Positions 43,148 to 56,985 of a DNA stretch of 64,000 nucleotides are shown one piece after another. The notes beneath the pieces are model-generated. The model did not search any database. It was not told where the DNA came from and saw only the letters and a program-made list of their open reading frames with translations. The stretch is from Aspergillus flavus (lineage: Eukaryota; Ascomycota; Eurotiomycetes; Eurotiales; Aspergillaceae): NCBI RefSeq assembly GCF_009017415.1, contig NC_092407.1, positions 4,340,001-4,404,000 of the forward strand, read 5' to 3'. A program made the translations under genes and the position numbers. The first letter of the stretch is position 1. Each line of letters begins with the position of its first letter.

Positions 43148-45291
43148 TCATTGACCCCAAACGTTCTCCTCCAACCCTTCATACGACCATCCTGGCGTCT
43201 TTGGGTCATCGTTGTCCGTGCCCTCGCCCTCATCTCTCTCGGTCGGTTGCCTTACACGTTCACTGGGGGAACCAGGACCCTCACTAGGAGTGATCTGAGA
43301 CTGTTCGCTCAAGGGGTGGCCGGATGGCGTCCTAGAAATTAGTTACATTAGCCCTAGGACTGTGGTTCCAAATAAAAAAACACTTACTGGAAATATCGAT
43401 GTTCTGGCTCTAGCAGCGCGGAACCAGTCATTCTTTGGTGCTCAGCTCGTTCTTTCTTTTCGGCTTCTCGATCTTCGACTACAAGGTCAACTAATTGGCT
43501 GCGGTGTGAGTTTTGAGAAGTAGAAGAGCTCGGTCCTCGCTGAAGAGGAGCCCGGTTTTCAGTACGCTGCCTGCGCGATTTGCTCGGTGTGCTGTCACTC
43601 TTTGGCTGCGTTTCTCCGCTGCCGGGCGCACGCACTTTTCGGTGTTTGCGGGACTTTTTCACTACATTTGGTTGTTGCGGATTTTGATAGCTGGATAAGC
43701 GCTGATCTTGTGGCGCCTGATTTGCCGTTATCACCGGATACTGGGCAACATTAGCGCGTGAAAGTTCATTATATAGAACTGGTTTACATACATTCCAGTC
43801 ACCAAACTCGAGCGCTCGAGCCTTGGTAAACAGCTGCTCATCTCCCTCGTCTAGTGTCGACTCTTCAACCTCACTGGGCGAGCGGAACCGGTCCACGATA
43901 CTGCCCCGCCTACTGGATTCGACGCCACCGAGTAACGGTGTGCGACTGTTGATCTCGCCAGGCGTAGGAATCCAGTACTTGCCCTTCCCTCCGCGCTCGT
44001 ATCGCATGCCGTGCATCATCCGTCTTACCCGAGACTCGGATTCAGCATGGGCCATAATGTGGTCTCCAGAGTCGAATAACCTGTACGCATAATTGTCGCC
44101 TCGCAACGTCATCTTTGTGTCTTCGATTAGGTCTCTGATGCCAAAGGCATCCCGCAGCGCATATATTACTGGCAGCCGCGCGGACGAGATGGTTGGGTCA
44201 GCATAGTCATGCCAAGAGAATGCATACCAATGAGTAATCGCAAAGATAGGCATTTCGAAGCATATCAAGGTGTCCTGAATGGCAGCGGCGAGATTGTCAG
44301 GAGTGTACCCCGCGACACCGTTGGATAAAGCTCCGAGCCACTGCAAGATGGACAAGAAGAAACCCTGCCAGTAGGAGGCGAAGATAATGAGTTTGACGCA
44401 AAGGAACTTTGGCACGGGACGGAATGGCGCCAGGTCGTTGTGAAGGCAAACCCAAAACATCGCCAGCGAGTACAAACTTATCGTGACGCTAACATTATAC
44501 ACAATCCCTGTCCAGAGGTAACCAGAGGTTAACCCTAAGTAGCCCTCTTGATAGCTATCTGTGGCTTTCATAATGATAGATACGATAGCTAAAATTGGCT
44601 TTAGCCATGTATACTGCAGAATACCGCGCTTCACGGCCAGGAAGGTGTGCGGGTCGGATATATCGAGCTTGGGCAGGAAATGGTTCAGCGGCCAGGCATG
44701 TTGTACGGGAGGACGACCGTGGGTCATTATGATCAAGGCTCGCTCGCCTCCGAGAAAATTGATGAGTAACTGGAAGAAGGTGTAGATGGTAAAGGCCTGA
44801 AGGTGACTCGTCAGTTATGTTCATAGCTGCCTAGCTCGCCAGTAATACCTCATAAACATCGCGAATAGGATCCAGCCAAAGAGACGCCTTCAGCGATACG
44901 ATGCTTGTCCAGGAAGCAGCCGCATATATTGGAACCCTGATATGTTTAGCTCAACGCTTATCCTTCACAACCGAGCAAAAACTGACATCAGAAGTATACG
45001 AACGACATATCGTTGGAGGAGCGGTTTTCGATAGTTTTTCCTTATCGTTATACATCAGTGCAAGGTTGAAATGACCAAAGCAGATTGGTGCCCGTACGTT
45101 TGTAGCCATATCGACCTTTTGAGATAAGACAAATAGATGTTAGCAAAGCTAGCTCATATCGGGCGTTGCATAGTGCGGGGAAGGATGTGCTCTCACAGAA
45201 GCGACAAAAGTGAAGCCACCAGGGACGAGACACCAGAAACGATCACCACAGCTTTCGCTAGGCTAGAGCCTGTACCTCCTGAGGATGACAT
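43148..45291 (-). CDS. DUF300 / OSTalpha-TMEM184 family seven-helix membrane protein
   Basis: Exons (minus): 45291..45197, 45115..45098 (18 nt), 45040..44987, 44936..44849, 44796..43388 and 43331..43148, giving 615 residues. All junctions keep frame and rebuild a typical N-terminus: LLSLLSIWLQ-TKNYRKPLLQRYVVRILLM-VPIYAAASW...DPIRDVYE-AFTIYTFFQLLINFLGGE. The first 290 residues contain seven hydrophobic helices with family landmarks (ALIIMTHGRPPVQHAWPLNHFLPKLD; FLCVKLIIFASYWQGFFLS; CFEMPIFAITHWYAFSWHDY). The second half is cytosolic, charged and disordered, with a final GWSYEGLEENVWGQ. Homologues include animal OSTalpha steroid-transport subunits, TMEM184 and plant LAZ1, many of them vacuolar or plasma-membrane proteins. 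The substrate here is unknown. It diverges from csf1. Confidence 0.88.
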
Positions 45292-45875
45292 GGTGACCAG
45301 TGTCAACCAGACTCGCGGTTCTCGACCGCGTGCACTTTTAGGTTTGCGTCCACCGGTAAAGCATTCCGCACCTTAACGAGAGCAGCGAAAAGAACAAAGC
45401 CAAATCATACCCCGTCCAATGAACTGAAGATCGTCAAAAGCCGCCTAAAGCTCCTCCATAGACAAGGAAGGCGCTTGCATGACCGAAAGGAAGGCCGTTG
45501 TGAAAATGTTGTGTAGACTAGGAAGATAATCGCCTAAGCTGTTATTACTAGGTATTATCCTTGGAGCTACTGGTTTCAGTTACGGCGGGCCCGTGACACC
45601 GCCTAAGGACGTAAGCATATGCGCCTCGCCGCATTTAGATTTACTCCGTTATCGCGACCTCCACTGGCCCCTAAAAAGTTACTTTTTTAGTTGAAATGAA
45701 TTGACACTCTGCGTTGTATATTGTCTTCCGCTCGTTGATGTCCCTGTATGGGGCATACTATAAGCATACCAGTATAATATTTCACTGGCATCCCTTTCTG
45801 CACTCAATTCTGAAGAAGGTTGATCGTCCCGCGCCGCCATGTTCGCGGCCATTAGGAATCTTGGGATATTGCAAG
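45292..45875. promoter_or_regulatory. Divergent promoter region (DUF300 gene / csf1)
   Basis: This 584-bp region lies between the two start codons and contains no open frame of interest. It includes an ATTGG-poor, GC-mixed sequence without a clear TATA box near either start. Confidence 0.4.
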
Positions 45876-48800
45876 ATGGCTAACACGAGTTTGTTAACCT
45901 TCGGCTTGACACCAGATCCAAGCTTCAATGTGTAAGTGTCAGTAAAACACATGTATACTGGTAGCTTACGGCCGTATAGGTTCTTCTTCCTTGAACTCGT
46001 CGTCTCCTGCATATTGTAAGGTCGCCGAACTCCGCGCAGTCCAGTGCAGGTAGCTGATTATAGATAGAGTACTATTCTTCTTGCTTTACTTTAATCGCCT
46101 TTTTGCAACCCTTCTCTCGTATGGGATTCGCGCCTACACATGGCATTATTATCGCGCATATGTCGACATCAATGCACTCCAAATCTCTTTGCTTGGAGGA
46201 CGGATCTTTTTTAAGGGTGTCCGATACCACGGTGTGAATGAGACCATATTTGTTCACGGGGGCTTTATAACATGGCGTTACTGGAGGCGATCGGTGAGGA
46301 GGACATTTCTATACGACCTGAAGCCCAATGGATACGAACCGAGGAATGATGTGCGATCGGTCGCGGACGGGGATAATGATGGCGCCGGAGACAGTGGAAT
46401 GAAGGAGCAAGGAGGATTGAAAGGTGCAGATTTACTCCCTTGTCGCATTACTGCCAAGGTTTACGGGCTCGAGTGGTTCATATACAATAGGACACCGGCC
46501 TATGATGCTATCCTGGCAGGCTTCAACACCCAAGGACAGCCAGCGACCTTCACTAAGCCACAGTACCCTGGAAGCAGCTCTTTGGATGCTGAGCTTAAAG
46601 ATAATTCAACTAGGAATTCATCTGTGTGCGAATCTGCCGATCCGAGATCTCCTCAAGCGGGCAACACTCCGGGACGTAGTAGAACTGGCGGGGAAACAAT
46701 TGGTTCTCACATTGTTGAAGGATCCGGTCAAGAAGTGGGTGATGGGCTTTCGAGGCTGCTTCGACTTCTGCCAGTGAAGCTAGTGTGTGACAAAGGGGCC
46801 ATCGTGATCGGTAATGAAAATACCAGGTCCGTTCTGACAACAACCTTCGACGGTGCGACTGGATTAATCGAAGTATGCAATGCTGGGCCACTTGATCTTT
46901 ATCGGCAATCATTCTCTTTTGAGTTCATGCACCCGGTTGTTCAGATGCGCCCAAACCCAGACTTCAAGCAGAACCAGCTTTCTGCGGCGAGCGGACTAAG
47001 TTCCACCGGGGAAGACCAGCCCGGGATAAAGCGCAAACGGGATACGATCTTCAACTATCAATTCCAAAAGCGCAGAGTATGGCATAGTATCCGTGACCTT
47101 ATTCCATACTTTCAGACATCCGTGGAATCCTTTCATGTTTCTGAAAAACACGAAGAAGCGGGACCGAGAACCCAAGGCGATGTTCGCCATGATGTCCGTT
47201 GGGTTGGCCTTTCTCGATATTTAGATGACACCAACCAGGATGATCACGAAGAATGGAATTCTGTCGAATATGCCAGATTCTCTACACTCTTGGATAGCCC
47301 TAGTATGACTATAGCATATTACTGGGACATTCCTGGGTGTGTTAAGCCCCAAGAATCGCCGCAGGAATTCCCGCCCCGAGAAGCAACCCCGGATATCAAT
47401 GGTGCGCCGCCCCCAGAATGGGGCATCGACGTAAAGATTGAAGGAGGCACTATCAATTACGGGCCGTGGGCTGATCGCGAACGTGTGGGCTTGCAAAACA
47501 TCTTCTTTCCCAATTCCTACCGAAACTCCCAACCGGCGGAGCCTTTAACAACGGGCGATCTGAGACAGAATTCTGTCTTCAAACTGCGAGTGGAGACCAC
47601 TGATGAACTAACGTTGCGTATTCCAACAAGGGAACCTTCCAAAGACTGGCAGTGGAAAGGTCGCGCTGATGCAATTCGAGGCGCATCGAAAATGAAGAAG
47701 CAACAGCGAAGGCGACAGTCGAGGGCTGCAGACAGTGAGAAGGGTCATGTTGGCCCCGAGATTCGCCCTTTTGGGTGGCTGTCTCTCCGCGTGACTGGCG
47801 ACTCGACCATAAATTACTGTATGGATATGGTGGCATCTAAAGTCGGCTACTTCAATCAACTTGTTCTAGACCTTCGAGACTCAACAATGTCATCAAGCGT
47901 CAATCATGCAGTGCTATGGCAATGCCCTCAGCAGCTTATTAAATGTGATCTCTCAGTTCCTCTTACCTGGAACGACCCTCGTACGTGGGAATTTGATGTC
48001 GAAAGCCGTGATATGGAGTTGTTTCTTTTGCGAGACCACATCTTTCTCCTGACGGATCTTGTTGCCGATTGGGCATCCGGCCCTCCAGCAGAATACTATA
48101 CATTCGTGCCGTTCAACTACAAGCTGAGCCTTTCTTTTGTAAACCTACGATTGTTTGTGAATGTCAATGACATGAATATCATCAGTAACCCATCTGATTT
48201 GGATGACAACCGCCTACTGGTGATCAAGGGCGAAAGATTGACCTCTGATGTTCTGATCCCTTTGAACAGATATAAACCAGAGCAGAATACTGTGAGTTTC
48301 AATGTCCGGCTTCAGGATGCTGGTATAGATTACTTGAGCCCGTTGTGGGATACCCTTCACACTTTCTTGCAAGATAAATCGGCTGCCACCCTAGAGACCA
48401 TGTCCATTGATGGATCTTACAGCTATTACCTTTCTACATCGTCCGAGTTGACTGACACTTTATTCCTCAATATTGAGGGTTTATCCCCTAAACTTTACTT
48501 GTTTGGTTTCTTGATTCGTTCATTTATGACAATCAAGGAGAATTACTTCGGGGAAGAAATGCATTTTAAGACTCTCGAAGAGTTTCAGGACCTCGCCTAT
48601 GCGAAGGAACCCTCAGAGACGCATAACGGAATAAACCCCAATAGGAAATCGAATGATCTAGATGTTATAGTTCATGTCACTGTGGATAATCCCTGTGCTC
48701 TGCTCCCAGAAAACATATATGACCGGCTGAAGTGTCTAAGGCTCACCGCGCCTTCCTTGGAGATTGACCTGCGATTTACCAATTACTACATGGATTTGGA

Positions 48801-51800
48801 GTTCTCAATCGCTCCTTTGAAGGTCGGCTTGGAGTCCCATCTGGCAGGCAAACACCCTAGAATATCTGACTCTCAGCTTTTCATCGATGGAGTTTCTGTT
48901 CATGGTCATCGCTTGTTCGGACTCCCCCCTGCCGAGCCAACCTATGTTTGCAACTGGGATTTCAAGCTAGGTCGAGTTATCGGAGAATGCTCGACGGAGT
49001 TTATATCCTGTTTAGGGCCAGCATTGAAGAGTTTTGACTTTTCTTTCGATAACGAAGAAAATGCCCTCCCTCCATTGTTTCCCATTGCTCTCCACGACGT
49101 TACGTTTCTTAGAGCGAGGATCGGTATGATTCATGTCTCTGTGCTCCTAGACAAGACGGCCTTAGTACTGAGCTCTGGGCCGGTGACAACGAAGTTCAAC
49201 GACTGGACAAATGCCAAGTTCTCAAAACGGATGAGCCTTCTCGTGCCCGAGCTCGTTATCGCTGCAGTGGACCATGAACTCGTTGGTCGACTAGAGGGTC
49301 CAACCCGACCTGAGGTGACTCCTTTAGCGCTCTTTGAGACAACGATCAACTTGAGGATGGCTCAGCGAAAGAACGACATTGTGGAAAGCCGAAGATTACA
49401 ACAGGAGCACATCAAAGTACATGATCAAAGAACACAGAGAACACCATGGCTATTATTTGACTGGGAGGAAGTCGATCCTGATTCAACACACCTTAATGAT
49501 GACGACTTAACGCTACCGACTATTGCTATACCTGCTATGCCTGAACCTGTTATTAAAAACATGAATATGGGACACCTATCGGCAAAGAGAAGCGTTTTCT
49601 CGGATGGCAGCAGTTACGCAAGCTCTGAAGGTTTCCTTGTTTCCTCAGATGCCTCGAGTGTGCAACGTGGACGCAGAAAAGGAGATCGTAGCACGACCTA
49701 CACCTCGAGCTTGGTATCAGAAGGACAGCGCCAAACCTCGGTTCAGCTACCGCCAGGGCTCCGTCAGGATAGCCATTCGACTGAAGAACAGAGAAATCCA
49801 TCCACCATTCTTCAGAATTCGTCAAATCCTTGGGACATGCCTGATTTCTCACTACATAAAGTGAACCTGGATACCTCACAATTACCCTCACGTCACACCT
49901 CCAGTGATGATATCCGCCCAGATGATCTGTTCGTGACAAAGTTCGATCCTCAATTCTCGCCTTTTGCAGAAGACCAGACAACCCATACTAACTTCGCAAT
50001 CGTACTACCCAATGGTGTCCGAGGCAGTTGTGCTCCCGACTTTCTTTTCATGTTATCATCCTTGATTGAGGGGCTGCAGGCTAGACACCCAACTAACATC
50101 ATTGATTCACTCCAAAAAGATGTTGTATCCGACATTGTAGGCTACGAAAAGGCACTGAAAAGTCCAAAGAGATCGACAAGCGTTGCAATACGAACCCCGG
50201 TCATACTCGTGAAGCTGGAAAACTTATCTGAAGCTCCCAGCAAATACGAATCCGGTTTCCGGGATGAGTATAGGGTTGAGATCGCCCATTTGAAGACAGA
50301 AATCAGGACAAAGGTTGAAAGAGAGAAAGGCGATCTTCTTGCGGGAATAAAAAAAAGCTCCACCGTTCATGCGGCCGCCGAAAGTCTTTCAATATCCGTT
50401 GAGGGTACTCGAGCTGACGCATATCAAGAAAGGGCTGAACTTACTTGTCTCTTTGGTGACATGAACTTTTGGCTTGTGACAAAGCCTATGATAAAATCGA
50501 ACTTCCAGGCTCGAGCTTTCGACACAGTCACTTATACAAAATCAGTGGAGCATCTTGCTTATCTAGTTCGTCGTACAACCACGATGTTTGACTCTGTTAC
50601 CTCTTCTCTACAGCATAATTCGTCCCTAGAGAACAAACGTCTACGGCTCCTTATTTATTTTCTTACTCAGCCAGCTGCCAACATACCTGATCCCGCGTTC
50701 CTTACACGGATCTCATACGTGCTCAGAGTTGCGCCTACACACTTGCGACAGCACGATTCTTGGAAGATAATCTCTCGGATTCGTAATGTATACGATAATT
50801 TGCCCTCTCACCAGAAGGAGGACTTGGCTTCAAGATGTCTTAATAATGACCTTTCATTACCACCGGACGCCAGAACTACCGTCCTCTCCGGCTTTGATGA
50901 ATGGCGGGCTTGGGATCTGGCGCATGTTGGGAAGAGTTACGTCATGCAAAGAGTATGGAGTTCCTTCGTACCAAAGATGGAGAGTACACCGTCACCAGCA
51001 TACTTCTCTTCCACCGTAAAATTGCTTCGCTTCTCTATCGATCCCGGCCCAAAGGAAAGTGATTTCGTGGTCGAGGATCTGTCGACAGCTTTATCTATCA
51101 ACCCACAGGATGGAACACTTTTGGGCGCTGAGGCAAAGCCAACCAATTTGACGATTGTGCAGGCTTACTGCTCTTCTATCAGTCTCCGACTGCGATGGGA
51201 GATTCTCGAGCTAGTGGAAGGATTGTTGCGGACAATGTCTACAGTCACCTTGGAATCTACTACACCAACCCAAGCTCTGTATACCGAGTCAAAGGAGTCC
51301 AAGGAGCTGCAAGTAGTGTTTGGAGCTGATACTGGGTCCATAAATCTTGATGGCATCAATGCCAAACTTGCGTTCACTGGGCGGGGCTTGAGAAGCTCGG
51401 TTGTTCAGAAACTAGACGGCATCCGGGGTCCGGACTGTCTGAGTGCACTAATAAGTGCACAAGCGTGCTCTTCTGAGTTATCGGATCTCTGTAAAGTGAT
51501 TATGTCATGGAAGGTTGGTGACCCGCATTTGTATTGTTCGCGTGTCTCCCAGGAAAAAGAAGGAGAGCTGGAAAATGAGTGGAAAATTGCTGGTTCAAGC
51601 AAGAGACTTCGATATGATATGAGAGAAGACCCGTTGAGCCTCGCGCACATTGCGGACCGTCTTATAGAAGATGAAGTTCGGTATATTCATCGGCTTACCA
51701 GCAACATGAACCCCTCAGCTCACCAATCGAGTGAGGGTATTTCGTCGGCAAGGAAGCCGGTCTGCAACAAATTCCATATCGCTATGTTCTTAGGTGATTA

Positions 51801-54800
51801 TCGACTCAGTTTCTGTATCCTGCCGTCCTTAACATATGTGATTACTGGAGAAGTGGCACGCACATCTATGGTACCGACGATGGATTCAAAAGTCGAAGTA
51901 GATTTCGACTTAAAAAGGAACTTGCATACCTTCCTGTCCAACAACGGCAATGGATGGCACTCTCTGTCGGTGTTAGAAATACCACCTATCAACGGTCGAG
52001 TTGTTGCGAACACGTCGCCAGTCCGTATGGATATGGAGGTTGACGTTACGATTGAACTCATCCAACTTGAAGCCAGCGCTGTGCGAAGCCTTCTGGGCGC
52101 CCTAACAAAACCGGAGTTCTCTCACTTAATGTCTGATCTTAAACAAAATGTGGAAACTCTACAACTGCACCTCAACGATGCTCTTGCCCTTGATAAAGGG
52201 CCACCACGACAAAAGGAACCCTCAAATGGTCACAGCATACTGTATAAGGCGCGCATGACAATGGCAGGCACGAAGATCCACGCCAGTGCTCCTGCTATTA
52301 GTGGGAAAAAGTATTCGGCAGACATGGACATCAGTCTTGGAATGATACGCATGCGCCTCAACAATGGTCTGGAACAAAGACACCCTATGGAATACCCAGA
52401 ATTCCACGTCAACACGTCTAATATCAGCTTCGACCTACGAAAGCAAGAGGCTACAATTAGTCGCTCATATTGTAATTTCACCATCGACGCTAAACTCCAG
52501 GGCACCTCGATGCTACGCGAGAACGGCGAGGCCAGACGTGTATTCCATTTTAGCAGTAAAAGATTCGATGTCGAACTATTCCCTGAGACGGCTGCGCTAG
52601 TAGTCGATATGGCAACCCACCTTCAAGAGCGCATCAAAACTTTGGATCTCTCTCATGAGGTCAAACGTTTCAAGAAATTACGAAGACGAGCCAATGCAGT
52701 ACCGAGAGTTCCGAGCATACAGGTCAATGATGACTCCCGTTCGGAGGACTTGTTCAGCGCTATGTTTTCGTTAGACCTGAACTTAATTCAGGTTGGCTGG
52801 AATATGTCTACCGTTCCCCTGCCTATATCTGGGCGCAAACCTGATGATTTGGTTTTCTCTATCAGGCGCCTAGAGCTATCGAACAAGAGAACCAATACCG
52901 CAAAACTACGTATCGAAGACATGCAGCTGCAGATGGTACCCTATTTAGGTAATAGGCGAACGCGTTCTCTTAACTCGGCTCTATTACCGGAGCTGGTCTT
53001 CAACGTGGCGTATTCTTCTGCAGGCCGAGAAGTACGACTAGCCTTTCAAGCGGCTGGAAAATCTCTCGATATACGAGCCACGTCTGACTTTATACTGCCG
53101 GGAAGCATGATACGAGACTCCATTGCGGCTTCCAGCCGAATCATCCGTGAGGCTAATTCTACATTGGTGTCGAAATCATCTGATGATAACTCCAAACCCC
53201 GTGCACTTTTCGGGAACAAACGCTTTCGTTCCGTGCTGGTAGATGTGGATTTCGCTGGTGCAATCGTGTCTCTACAAGGCAGGCATACTGGTGACCAGCA
53301 GGCTCTGCTGACAGCTACTCTAAAGGGAAGCAAACTGTCTGAGGCAAAGTACGGTCAATATATTCAAGGAGATGCAGTAGCCACTGCAACATTTAGGGCT
53401 CCTGGGGTGGCCTTGAAAGTACAGTTCGAAGACAATGGACAAGACAATCCACGGCTTAACGCAGAGCTGAAGATCGATGCTTCTACGAATGTCCTATATC
53501 CAAGCCTTGTTCCATTACTAAAGCAAATGACTGATACCGTAAAAGAAGTCATGGGTGGCCAAGAAAAGCCCAGAAGGCCGTCTGGCGCAATGATGCTGCA
53601 GCCGCAGAGACTAATGCAGGAGGCCCCTCTCGACATGAATGCTAAGGACTCCATCCTAGGGAGGTGTAAACTGAACGTTGGCCTCCTGATCTGCAAGCAA
53701 GAGTTCAGCTTGAGCTGCCAACCTATCGCTAGGGTTGCAGCTACCGCGAGTTTTGATACCGTCTATGTGACGATCAATACGGTACAATCTGATGACTACG
53801 GGCGATTCTTAGCACTTCTAGTGGCTTTCAACTCTCTAGAAGCTTCGGTGAAGCATGTGTACTCCAATGAATCGACCGCGAGTTTTGAAGTGAACTCGAT
53901 GGTCATGTCTCTCATGAATAGCAAGCACCTCGGCAATTCAAAAGGCATATCGGCTGTTCTTAGGATAAGTCCAATGCAGGTGGCCCTCAATGCCAAACAA
54001 GTTCAGGATTTTCTTCTCTTCCGGGAAATATGGCTGCCGGCAGCTGACAATATTGAAACGAAGCCAGCTTTTCCGCCGCAGTCCACTGAGTCACAAGCAT
54101 ATATCGTCCAGCGATATCAACAGGTGGCATCGGCATCGGCATTCCCCTGGAATACGACAATAGCCATCGAGAAGCTGGAGATTCAGCTTGATCTGGGTTC
54201 CTCCCTTGGGAAAGCCCAGTTTGCCATCAATGACCTATGGTTGTCGTCAAAGAAAACATCTGACCGAGAACAGACCCTCTGTGTTGGCTTCAAGGCCACA
54301 GGAATTGAAAGCAAAGGTCGAATGAGCGGACTGATCGAGCTCCAGACGTTCAGAGTGCAGACATCAATTCAATGGCCGGACGACACTTATCATAATAAGA
54401 CACCGCTCATTCAGGCTTCGATATCCTTCAGCCTGTTTCAAGCAAAGGTATCATTTGACTATCAGCCCTTCCTTATCGCACATATCACAATGTTCGACTT
54501 CTTGATGTACAATGTCTGCAGTGCGTCGGGTAACGGACACCAGCGGCTCTTCAGCATATTGGAGGGCGAGCAAGTGCAAGTTTTCTGTACAAGCTTGACC
54601 GCATCACAGACGGTTGCATTATATCAAGCCTGGCAACGACTAGTACAAGACAAACAGGCGTCGTACGAGGCTGCATTGCGTGAGGTTGAAAGATACATGC
54701 GTCGAAGGTCATCAGTTTTCGCTAGTAAAGCTGATCTACCAGCGAAGGACGTAGCCAGAGATGCAGACGACAAGGAGGAAAAGGCACCAATCTCTTTGCA

Positions 54801-55575
54801 GACAGGTGTTGCAGTTACCATCAAATCTGTCAATATAGGTGTTTTTCCAAGCTCCTTTTTCGATAACCATGTGCTTCGGCTGGATGCACACGATGCGCAG
54901 GCTCGCTTTGATGTATCACTACAGGAAGGTAAAATACACAGTGCGCTGGGACTCACACTTGGCCAGTTACGTGTCGCACTGTCCAGTATTGTGCGGCCTG
55001 GACCTACGGAGGTTGAGGAGCTTCTTGTCGGTGAGATCGCAAACCGTGTGCTGGCCTCCAGCGGCGGCACAATACTAAAAGTTCCTCGGCTCGTGGCGCA
55101 AATGGAAACCTGGCAAATTCCCGGCACCCAGCAAATCGACTATATCTTCCGCAGTACGTTCGAAGGGAAAGTCGATGTTGGGTGGAACTACTCGCGCATT
55201 AGTTTTATCCGAGATATGTGGGAATCTCATTCCCGGGCATTGACCTCCAGGCTCGGAAAGCCCCTGCCGCCATCCGCAGTGCGCATTACGGGCGGGTTGA
55301 ATGAAGGTGGCGGTGACAAGAAGGACCAGCAACAGGAAAAGATCACAGCGGTTGTAAATGTCCCGCAGTCGAAGTACACGTATGTTGCGCTGGAGCCGCC
55401 GGTAATCGAGACGCCGCAGCTCCGCGATATGGGTGAGGCTACCCCACCATTGGAGTGGATTGGGCTTCAGCGTGACAGGCTGCCCAATGTCACTCATCAA
55501 ATCATTATTGTGACATTACTAGAAATTGCAAAAGAAGTGGAGGATGCATATGGGAAGATCCTAGGATCGTCGTGA
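45876..55575 (+). CDS. csf1: Csf1, bridge-like lipid transfer protein
   Basis: Exons 45876..45931, 45980..46015 and 46068..55575, giving 3,199 residues; exon 3 alone is 9.5 kb. The first two small exons add MANTSLLTFGLTPDPSFNV and the hydrophobic FFFLELVVSCI, which continues into LVLFFLLYFNRLFATLLSYG. This completes the N-terminal membrane anchor that a single-frame reading would miss. RAYTWHYYRAYVDINALQISLLGGRIFFKGVRYHG is the Csf1 N-terminal signature. The rest is predicted to form repeating beta-groove units of a long hydrophobic channel that carries phospholipid from the ER. In yeast, Csf1 helps supply phosphatidylethanolamine for GPI-anchor synthesis and cold adaptation. The end (LPNVTHQIIIVTLLEIAKEVEDAYGKILGSS) agrees with a complete protein. 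Confidence 0.95.
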
Positions 55576-56985
55576 CCTCCTCGTGTTCTTTATACTATCA
55601 ATTAGCGAATAGCCTGCGTCATGCATGCTCCCGTGTATTGATTGATTAGATTTGGTTGCTACTTGATATCCATTAGTACCTAGATTTTTCTTGTACGGTA
55701 CATAATGATACGCATATAGACATACATGCATATATATACACATGCATAGAACATAGTGGGATAGGAATACTAATTTCAAATCGGTAAAGAAGATGTGATA
55801 TCACAGCGGCGTTAGTCCCACTGTCTATAGACCACAGAACCCCGCCGTTGCAAGTGGAGTGATGTTGCCCATGCGTTGTTACTTCACCTGCGGTGGAATG
55901 ATGGGCTCAATGAGGTACGGTTTGGTATGGTTCCATATTCCGGCCAACTCCGTATTACCATCTAGTATCTACTAGTGGAGGTATTACTCCGGAGAGTCTG
56001 GTACTAAAGCTCAGCTTAGGTCCTTCTGCAGGTTAAACCCATCCTAACTCCGCCCTCTAAAAATGGTGGGCGGTGAGTACAGAGGGGTAGATTCGTGTTG
56101 TTGGCCAATCACCGCCCTGCAAGTCATGGCTCAACCATCCATACTCCGAATTCTAATTTTTTTTGATCTTTTTTTCTTTCTTTGCTTAGTGGTTGCTTCC
56201 GTCCCGCGTAATTACCTGGGGGCATGACTTGGTACGCCATACGTAATTGGAGGACAGGCATCAATCATAATACGATGATATCAGGACTGACTGTCCAACG
56301 CCACAGAGCTTTGCCCGAGCTTCCCATTCACCTGTCTCAGTCGGGAAGTACCAAAATAGTCATTGAATACGGCCGACGAAGACGGTATAGTTTTAGTTGT
56401 GACTCAAAGGAATGAGCCAATTGGTTCATAAACCATGGGTGAACATTTGTAAGGAAGTGAGCCCTATGGACAAGAATGTAAAGCTTTCAGATGGTTGCTG
56501 AGAAATTCATCCTACCCATGGGCGACTGGAAACTACTGCATGGTAATTAAGCTTTGACATTTCACTCAATGACGGGGGGAGTAAGTAATAGTCAGACTGT
56601 TACGAGCGAGGTAAATTTTGGTAAGGTAATGAGGGGTGGAAGCCAGAAAAGCCGCTAAACGGCAGAAAAGATTACCAAGAAAAAACGCACATCTCAGATT
56701 TTTTTAGCAAGGAAAAAAAATTCCCACTGAGAAAGTCCCCACTCTCGCTTTCTTCTCCCTCTTTTCCCCTCTTCCACCGTCCTCTTCCTTTCCTCCCTTC
56801 ACCTTCCTCTGTGAAGCCCACTGTCTCCCTTTTTTTTTAGGAGCAACACACATAGGCCCTTCTGTCCTATAATATTCAGGTCGAGTTAGCCCTCGATCCT
56901 GATCCTCTGTGTGTCGTTTCTTCGTTTTTGCACTTTACTATACAACCCCGCCTCTAAGGCTTTTCACAAAAAAAAAACCGCCAAA
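55576..56985. promoter_or_regulatory. csf1 3' flank and strong eEF2 promoter region
   Basis: This 1.4-kb region contains no gene. From about 56,740 to 56,840 the plus strand is strongly CT-rich, and an A-run lies directly before the ATG (56,968-56,978). Both are common in promoters and leaders of highly expressed fungal genes. A small frame at 56,224-56,415 has no recognisable content. Confidence 0.5.

Noticed and set aside
46081..46081. csf1 start at 46081
   Set aside because: The codon there is TTG, not ATG. Two upstream exons with proper splice sites supply an ATG and the membrane anchor.
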